Positions 60,427 to 64,000 of a DNA stretch of 64,000 bases are shown here, one piece after another. The stretch lies in assembly GCF_017315945.1 (NCBI RefSeq), contig NZ_JAFLWI010000016.1, forward strand, positions 124,001 through 188,000, given 5' to 3'. A model generated the notes under the pieces. The model was not told the DNA's origin and did no database searches. It saw nothing but the letters and a program-made list of their open reading frames with translations. Each line of letters starts with the position of its first letter. Within the stretch, counting starts at the first letter, position 1. The position numbers and the translations under genes are program-made. The stretch is from Candidatus Enterococcus courvalinii (GTDB lineage Bacteria; Bacillota; Bacilli; Lactobacillales; Enterococcaceae).

Positions 60427-61059
60427 ATGAAAAAGAATGATCCTATTTCACCTATCTTATCTCACCTAGAAGAAGGCGATTTTTATTTAGAAGATGAAGA
60501 GCTTTTTTCAAATCTTTTAGTCAAAGATAGCGACCAAAGTTATTTATCAGCAAAGAATTTGATTATAAGAGATAGCCACATTCAAAAATTAACCATGCAA
60601 AAGACTATTTTGGAAAATTTTGAATGCAGCAATGTCATTTTTGACCATTGTGACTTTTCCAATTTAGAATGGATTGGCGCAAGTTTTCATCAGGTGACTT
60701 TTCAACAATGTAAGTTAACCGGAACAAATTTTGCGGAAAGCTACCTTCGTGATTGTTCCTTCAACGAGTGTTTAGCATCGATGGCTTCTTTCAGTAATAC
60801 AAATTTAAAAACAGTCCGCTTTTCTGATTGTCAATTGGAAGACACCGAATTCTATGACGTTCGTTGGAAAAATTTAGCTTTAAGTAACAACCAACTCACA
60901 GGGGCTAATTGGTTCCGCACCCCTCTAAAAGAGTTAGATTTTAGAACAAATGAGTTTACTAAAATTGCACTTTCTCTAGAGAATCTCTCAGGTTTGTTGG
61001 TTGACCAAGAACAAGCTTTAGTAATCGCCGCCAGCTTGGGACTGATTATTGAAGAATGA
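60427..61059 (+). CDS. Qnr-like pentapeptide repeat protein
   Basis: A 210-residue pentapeptide-repeat protein in which nearly the whole chain follows the A(D/N)LXX pattern (FECSNVIFDHCDFSNLEW, FAESYLRDCSFNECL, FSNTNLKTVRFSDCQLEDTEF), forming a right-handed square helix. Length and pattern match the chromosomal Qnr-like proteins of enterococci (EfsQnr, EfmQnr), which bind DNA gyrase and lower fluoroquinolone action when highly expressed. It ends with a C-terminal dimerisation helix (LSGLLVDQEQALVIAASLGL). TTTGGAGG precedes the ATG. Divergent from infC and convergent with the CorA-like gene, one base apart. Confidence 0.85.
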   Translation: MKKNDPISPILSHLEEGDFYLEDEELFSNLLVKDSDQSYLSAKNLIIRDSHIQKLTMQKTILENFECSNVIFDHCDFSNLEWIGASFHQVTFQQCKLTGTNFAESYLRDCSFNECLASMASFSNTNLKTVRFSDCQLEDTEFYDVRWKNLALSNNQLTGANWFRTPLKELDFRTNEFTKIALSLENLSGLLVDQEQALVIAASLGLIIEE

Positions 61060-61965
61060 TTATTTGATTCGCCGCCACAAAGCAACTAGCATCCAAACAG
61101 ATAAAACTAAACTAATAATCAAAGCAATTCCCCAGCCAAATACGGAATGAGTAAAAGGTAACTGTAGATTCATTCCAAAAAATCCAGTGACGATTGTCGG
61201 AACGGTCAACAATAATGACCAGACAGTTAAAAATTTCATCGTGTCATTTAAGTTGTTATTCAACAAGTTATTATAAGTTCCAGATAACTGATCTAAAATT
61301 TGAGATGCCAAATTTGTCATCTCAACTGCTTGCTTAGCTTCAATCAATGCGTCATCCAGTTGTTCTTTTTCGCCTTCAGACATTTTACGATAGATAGCTA
61401 ATGCTTTTATTTGCTCAATCAACACGGCATTTTGTTTTGTCCCTGTCACTAAATAAACTAATCCAATTTCTAAGTCAGATAATTGTAACAAGTTTTGATT
61501 ACTCGTTTTTTCTCTTAACTTTTGATTTAATCTTTGTCGCTCACTATTTACTTCTTCAACTAATGGGAAAAAGGAATCTGAAATTAAGAATAAAGTTTGA
61601 AACAGTAGGCTATATACGCTCATGTTAGGGGTACGTTGTAGCAACGATTCCATAAGGCGTACTACGTAACCAGTATTTTCTGTAGTAAATGTAAAAATCC
61701 CATTCTCTTTCAAAATAAAAGCCATCGGTGTTGTTTCGTAATGGTTTTCACTTTTTCTTTGGTGAGGGACATTGTAAACAAGAAGCATCGCTTCATCAAG
61801 TACATCATACTCTACACGTGCGCGTTCATTTTTATCGAGAGAGTACGTCAACATTTCATCACTTAATTTGTACTCTTCTTTTAGGTTTTTAACACCAATA
61901 ACATTGTCTCGTTGAATGTTTAACCAAAAATTCTGGTCATAATTAAAAAAGCGTTTATTACTCAT
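61060..61965 (-). CDS. CorA-family divalent metal transporter
   Basis: A 301-residue CorA-type channel. The cytoplasmic alpha/beta domain (about 1-235) is followed by two C-terminal membrane helices; the selectivity motif GMN is in GFFGMNLQLP (about 265-270) with the second helix WGIALIISLVLSVWMLVAL and basic end WRRIK. Magnesium or another divalent ion is the expected cargo. It is shorter than E. coli CorA and resembles the second CorA paralogue of lactobacilli and enterococci. Convergent with the Qnr-like gene with no room for a separate terminator. Confidence 0.9.
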   Translation of the reverse strand: MSNKRFFNYDQNFWLNIQRDNVIGVKNLKEEYKLSDEMLTYSLDKNERARVEYDVLDEAMLLVYNVPHQRKSENHYETTPMAFILKENGIFTFTTENTGYVVRLMESLLQRTPNMSVYSLLFQTLFLISDSFFPLVEEVNSERQRLNQKLREKTSNQNLLQLSDLEIGLVYLVTGTKQNAVLIEQIKALAIYRKMSEGEKEQLDDALIEAKQAVEMTNLASQILDQLSGTYNNLLNNNLNDTMKFLTVWSLLLTVPTIVTGFFGMNLQLPFTHSVFGWGIALIISLVLSVWMLVALWRRIK

Positions 61966-62054
61966 TACTTACCTCCTCATAACGGTTTCTCTTACTAGTA
62001 TAAATAAAAAAACTATTCAAACAAGGTAAAAGCCATTGCTTGAATAGTTTTTGT

Positions 62055-62714
62055 TTAATATACAAATTGTTCTTGACGAATTTCCGCTAATTTTTCTTTC
62101 ACAAGTCGGACGACTTCTTCTTTTGCCTGTGGATCTTCGACAAAATTATAACGATCTCCATCAATTTGGATCTTAGGACTTTCATCATAGTCTTCGTACC
62201 ATTGATCATACCGACGATTCAATTCTTGATAATAGTCATATAAAGATGGATCAAAGGATAATTGTTCATACGAACGGCCACGCTTTTCAATTCGCTCCAA
62301 CATGGTATCAAAAGAAACGCGAATATGAATCAGTAGATCAGGATTTTTTTTATGCGCTGCATAAGGTAATTCTTCCATCATATTTTCTAGTAATTCATCA
62401 TAGACACGCACTTCTGTTTCTGTCGCTCTTCCTAAATCTGCATTCAAATGGAACAATAAAGAGTCTTCATAGATTGAACGATCCAAAACATTGTTATCAT
62501 CCTTCATTGCTTGTTTAATACTTGCAAAACGTTTATTTAAAAAATAAATTTGTAATAAAAAAGCATATTGCTCAGGGTTAGCATAAAACAAAGGTAACAC
62601 TTCATTATCATCGATTGATTCATAAAAAGCCTGACTATTAAATTCTTCAGCTATCATTTCTGTTAAACTTGACTTTCCTGCACCAATTGTACCAGCTAAA
62701 ACGATCACGCTCAT
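62055..62714 (-). CDS. Deoxynucleoside kinase
   Basis: A 219-residue deoxynucleoside kinase of the dCK/dGK family, salvaging deoxyadenosine, deoxyguanosine or deoxycytidine. P-loop LAGTIGAGKSSL (residues 6-17), the substrate-site ESIDDNEVLPLFY, the DRSIYEDSLLFHL (DRS) motif and lid IEKRGRSYEQ are present. Which base it prefers is not clear from the sequence. Single gene, with the CorA-like gene 90 bases downstream. Confidence 0.9.
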   Translation of the reverse strand: MSVIVLAGTIGAGKSSLTEMIAEEFNSQAFYESIDDNEVLPLFYANPEQYAFLLQIYFLNKRFASIKQAMKDDNNVLDRSIYEDSLLFHLNADLGRATETEVRVYDELLENMMEELPYAAHKKNPDLLIHIRVSFDTMLERIEKRGRSYEQLSFDPSLYDYYQELNRRYDQWYEDYDESPKIQIDGDRYNFVEDPQAKEEVVRLVKEKLAEIRQEQFVY

Positions 62715-63043
62715 TTACCTCCAACTCACTTCATCACTAAATATTGTATATGTTTTTCAATCTTTTTAAATATACCCCCAATATCTAGTAGTGTCAAATG
62801 GAATTCATTGGAAATGATTTGACGAAAAACTCAAAAAAATTCTTAAGAAAACAGTGATTTTTGGTTAGAAAACGCATTCTTGGTTTTACTTATTGAGCGG
62901 ATTTAGTAAAATAAGGAGGAAATGATTTTTGGTTTGCTTTTTTCTATAGTGTCAAACCAAATTCTCGTTGAGTAGCGCAACTATTTAGGGCGCTTTATTT
63001 TTTGTCTAAAAGTTACTGTTATGTGAGGAAAAGGAGTTAAGTT
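62715..63043. other. Gap between deoxynucleoside kinase and mvk
   Basis: No full gene is seen. The word TAGTGTCAAA occurs at 62789-62798 and again at 62947-62956; GTCAAAT (62793-62799) and ATTTGAC (62817-62823) are inverted. A strong AAGGAGG at 62912-62920 is followed by a 17-codon ORF ending at a small hairpin (AGCGC/GCGCT, 62974-62994) with a T-rich tail, about 40 bases before mvk. It could be a leader/attenuator; evidence is weak. Confidence 0.4.
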
Positions 63044-63994
63044 ATGGCAAACTATGGCCAAGGGGAATCAAGTGGAAAAATTATCTTGATGGGTGAACAT
63101 GCCGTTGTATACGGTGAACCGGCAATTGCCTTTCCATTTTATGCGACGAAAGTCACTGCACAATTTGAAACGTTAGCTGAAGACATCATTCAAGATGAAT
63201 TGTTTTCAGCTTATTATGTAGGAAAGTTGATTCACGCACCACAAGCACTCAAAAATATCAAAGCTTTAGTCACACAGTTAAAACAAGATCATGGTATCAA
63301 GGAGTCAATCAGTCTCACTATTGAAAGTACGATTCCTGCTGAACGCGGAATGGGGTCTAGTGCTGCCGTGGCAGTAGCAATCACACGTGCCTTTTATGAT
63401 TATCTTTCACTTTCATTAACACATGAAACGTTGTTAAGCTATGTTCAGATTTCTGAAAAAATTGCTCATGGCAACCCAAGTGGCATCGACGCTGCCGCTA
63501 CCAGTAGTCATAATCCAATCTATTTTGTTAAAGGGCAGCCTTTCGAGTATTTCACAATCAATTTGGATGCTTTTTTGATTGTTGCTGATACTGGAATCAA
63601 AGGACAGACGCGGGAAGCTGTTAAAGATGTCGCTCATTTATTTGAAAAAAACTCACACAAAACTGGACAAAAAATTCAACAATTAGGACAACTCACACAA
63701 AAAGCAAAACAAGCAATTATCCAGAATAATCCCGAAAATTTAGCACAAGTCATGAATCTGGCACAAGTGACCTTGAGAGAATTAACAATCAGTAATCACT
63801 TTCTAGATTTATTGATTGAAACAGCATTAAATGCTGGTGCTCTGGGAGCAAAATTAACTGGGGGCGGACGCGGTGGTTGCATGCTCGCTCTTGCTAAAAC
63901 AAAAACAGAAGCCCAAGCAATTTGTACCGCTCTGGAAGATGCTGGTGCTGTAGCTACTTGGATTCAAGGATTAGGAGTACATACCCATGTTTAA
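63044..63994 (+). CDS. mvk: Mevalonate kinase
   Basis: A 316-residue GHMP kinase phosphorylating mevalonate, the first kinase of the isoprenoid pathway used by enterococci. GKIILMGEHAVVYGEPAIAFP (residues about 11-31), the ATP loop PAERGMGSSAAVAVAI (about 97-112), the HGNPSGIDAAATS segment with the catalytic aspartate, and KLTGGGRGGCMLAL near the C-terminus are diagnostic. AAAAGGAG precedes the ATG. The next pathway gene begins before its stop, so an mvk-led operon continues to the right. Confidence 0.96.
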   Translation: MANYGQGESSGKIILMGEHAVVYGEPAIAFPFYATKVTAQFETLAEDIIQDELFSAYYVGKLIHAPQALKNIKALVTQLKQDHGIKESISLTIESTIPAERGMGSSAAVAVAITRAFYDYLSLSLTHETLLSYVQISEKIAHGNPSGIDAAATSSHNPIYFVKGQPFEYFTINLDAFLIVADTGIKGQTREAVKDVAHLFEKNSHKTGQKIQQLGQLTQKAKQAIIQNNPENLAQVMNLAQVTLRELTISNHFLDLLIETALNAGALGAKLTGGGRGGCMLALAKTKTEAQAICTALEDAGAVATWIQGLGVHTHV

Positions 63995-64000
63995 AGGAAA
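63987..64000 (+). CDS. mvaD: Start of the next mevalonate-pathway gene, probably mvaD (partial)
   Basis: An ATG at 63987 overlaps the end of mvk in another frame and is preceded by TTAGGAG with 8 bases spacing. The four visible codons read MFKG, compatible with the MxxGKA beginning of diphosphomevalonate decarboxylase, which follows mvk in enterococcal operons. Only 14 bases are seen, so the identity rests on gene order. Confidence 0.55.

Overview
The window is a continuous, gene-dense stretch of a low-GC Gram-positive chromosome that reads as Enterococcus. This rests on the mevalonate pathway genes at the right end, the gldA-dhaM-dhaK-dhaL order, the many PTS operons with antiterminator or PRD regulators, a 210-residue Qnr-like pentapeptide protein of the EfsQnr/EfmQnr size, strong AGGAGG ribosome sites and frequent TTG/GTG starts. 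I do not commit to a species. I saw no rRNA, tRNA, insertion sequence, phage or CRISPR array; this looks like core plus metabolic accessory chromosome.

Left third (1-21,300) is mostly carbon uptake. A beta-glucoside operon (licT, bglP, chbG-like) has two antiterminator/terminator switches. A riboflavin operon (ribD-ribE-ribBA-ribH) sits behind an FMN riboswitch, but ribBA carries an apparent one-base frameshift. A PocR/AraC-type regulator faces the glycerol dehydrogenase / PTS-dependent dihydroxyacetone kinase operon. Then come glcT-ptsG with a leader switch, an operon of chbG-like deacetylase, alpha-glucoside-type EIICB and GH4 hydrolase with a divergent RpiR regulator, and a secreted GH16 beta-glucanase.

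The middle (21,400-44,500) holds truA; an operon of apbE (flavin transferase), a flavin reductase and a second flavin reductase fused to a PAS-like domain with a tail of three flavinylation-like motifs; an RNPP-type HTH-TPR regulator; an alpha-mannoside PTS operon (PRD activator, EIIA, EIIB, EIIC, GH38 mannosidase); msrA; a PTS_EIIC_2-family membrane protein paired with a ketopantoate reductase; an uncharacterised 208-residue protein next to yehS; then rlmH and htrA separated by a cluster of DnaA-box sequences; and housekeeping genes (ytpR, uspA, thioredoxin-like, pepA).

The right third (44,700-64,000) has a three-gene set of GT2 transferase plus two polytopic membrane proteins, pepV, nnrD, a thioesterase, a glycosaminoglycan operon (GH88, mannose-family EIIB/C/D/A, heparinase II/III-like lyase) under a GntR regulator with two matching operators, the infC-rpmI-rplT operon with its leader, the Qnr-like gene, a CorA-like transporter, a deoxynucleoside kinase and mevalonate kinase followed by the first codons of the next pathway gene.

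The most unusual unit is the apbE / flavin reductase operon (22,346-25,171): a cytosolic flavin transferase beside a probable cytosolic substrate whose C-terminus carries three copies of a DAV(S/T)SAS motif.
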